This document shows positions 5,016 to 5,653 of a DNA stretch of 5,653 nt, piece after piece. The stretch covers positions 1-5,653 of the forward strand of contig DMHI01000205.1 of assembly GCA_003449515.1 (NCBI GenBank), in the 5' to 3' direction. The notes under the pieces were generated by a model. That model was not told the DNA's origin, ran no database searches, and worked only from the letters and a program-made list of their open reading frames with translations. Positions within the stretch are counted from its first letter, which is position 1, and every line of letters begins with the position of its first letter. Source of the DNA: Lysobacteraceae bacterium. Its GTDB lineage: Bacteria; Pseudomonadota; Gammaproteobacteria; Xanthomonadales; Xanthomonadaceae. Both the position numbers and the translations under genes were made by a program.

Positions 5016-5653
5016 ATGCCTATCCAGTCCCAGCCCGCCCGCTCGAGGGCGTTGACGCCACACGAAGCGGCGTCGATGCAGACGATCGTCCGCGCTCTCG
5101 CGGAGGGTCGACAGGCCGATGCGCTGGCGATGGCCACCCGCCTGCTTGAAGGAGCGCCGGATGCGGCCGATGCTTGGCATGTGGCCGCGATCTGCTTTGC
5201 CGATGAGGGGCGCCACGCGGAAGCGGACGATGCTTTTCGGGAAGCGCTTCGACTGGCACCGGCCCATCCGATGATCGTCCTCAACCAGGCCCGCTGGTTG
5301 GGACGGATTGGACGTCATGCCGAGGCTCTCGGAGCGTGGCAGACGCTGACTCGACGCGCCGGCGCCGGTGGCGAGGATTGGCTGGGGCTTGCGCGATGCT
5401 GCCTCGCGTTGTCGCGCTATCGGGAGGCGGCCCAGGCCTTCGAATCCGCCGCGAAAGCCGGTGCGGATCCGATCCGGGTGGCCTGCGGCATCGCCTCGGC
5501 ATTCCAAGAGCTGGGCGAGCTTGACACCGCCGAGTCGGTGTTGCGTGGATGCGCCGATCAGGCGAGGAACGCCCCCGAGATCCAGCTCGCGCTTGCCAAC
5601 ATCGAGCGTCTCCAGGGGCGGCCGGAATCGGCGATCGAGCGCATCGAGTCCTT
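5016..5653 (+). CDS. TPR-repeat protein, N-terminal part (3' end outside window)
   Basis: The frame stays open from the ATG at 5016 to the end of the window (about 212 codons). Codon ends are strongly G/C as in neighbouring genes. An in-frame ATG at 5007 would add MIR; 5016 is preferred because the -10-like TACCAT overlaps 5007, but this is a weak argument. After a ~20-residue lead the protein is a chain of TPR-like helix pairs: ADALAMATRLLEGAPDAADAW, AEADDAFREALRLAPAHPMI, EALGAWQTLTRRAGAGGEDW, EAAQAFESAAKAGADPI and ELDTAESVLRGCADQARNAPE. There is no signal peptide. Nothing catalytic is visible in the part present. Because it faces a TPR-sulfotransferase and has the same N-terminal style, it may be a second member of that family whose catalytic domain lies downstream. 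A plain TPR scaffold is equally allowed by the sequence here. Confidence 0.85.
   Translation, partial: MPIQSQPARSRALTPHEAASMQTIVRALAEGRQADALAMATRLLEGAPDAADAWHVAAICFADEGRHAEADDAFREALRLAPAHPMIVLNQARWLGRIGRHAEALGAWQTLTRRAGAGGEDWLGLARCCLALSRYREAAQAFESAAKAGADPIRVACGIASAFQELGELDTAESVLRGCADQARNAPEIQLALANIERLQGRPESAIERIES

Overview
The window is GC-rich, gammaproteobacterial-type chromosomal DNA. The style fits Xanthomonadaceae (Lysobacter, Luteimonas or Xanthomonas relatives): strong G/C bias at third codon positions, starts that lack Shine-Dalgarno sequences but have a TACACT-like box just upstream, and TPR-sulfotransferase genes. The genus is inference and no marker gene settles it.

Layout. (1) 1-428: the 3' end of aceE (pyruvate dehydrogenase E1), followed by an intrinsic terminator at 459-487. 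(2) 429-1523: an accessory patch between two housekeeping blocks. It holds an 18-codon remnant resembling the start of an adenine-specific DNA methyltransferase (522-578), a well-formed integron attC site (667-739), and a cassette-type gene for a secreted protein of unknown function (745-1245). Last comes a decayed reading frame (1230-1523) that joins the tail of a second, diverged copy of the cassette gene to an unrelated GC-rich tail. The last 23 bases of this patch nearly repeat the 3' end of aceE, so the patch is bounded by a direct repeat. No integron integrase is visible. (3) 1552-3413: two overlapping genes for 16S rRNA modification, an RsmC-type guanine-N2 methyltransferase and an RsuA-type pseudouridine synthase, joined by an ATGA start/stop overlap. 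(4) 3439-4944, minus strand: a 501-residue protein with N-terminal TPR repeats and a C-terminal PAPS-dependent sulfotransferase domain. (5) 5016 to the window end, plus strand: the N-terminal TPR part of another protein, divergent from gene 4 and separated from it by about 70 bases.

The conserved genes look intact and ordinary. The unusual part is 429-1523: a lone attC site with an adjacent cassette gene, the broken paralogue tail and the duplicated aceE terminus. Together they suggest that cassette capture, and perhaps a separate integration event, used the gap behind aceE as a landing site. How these events were ordered is inference.
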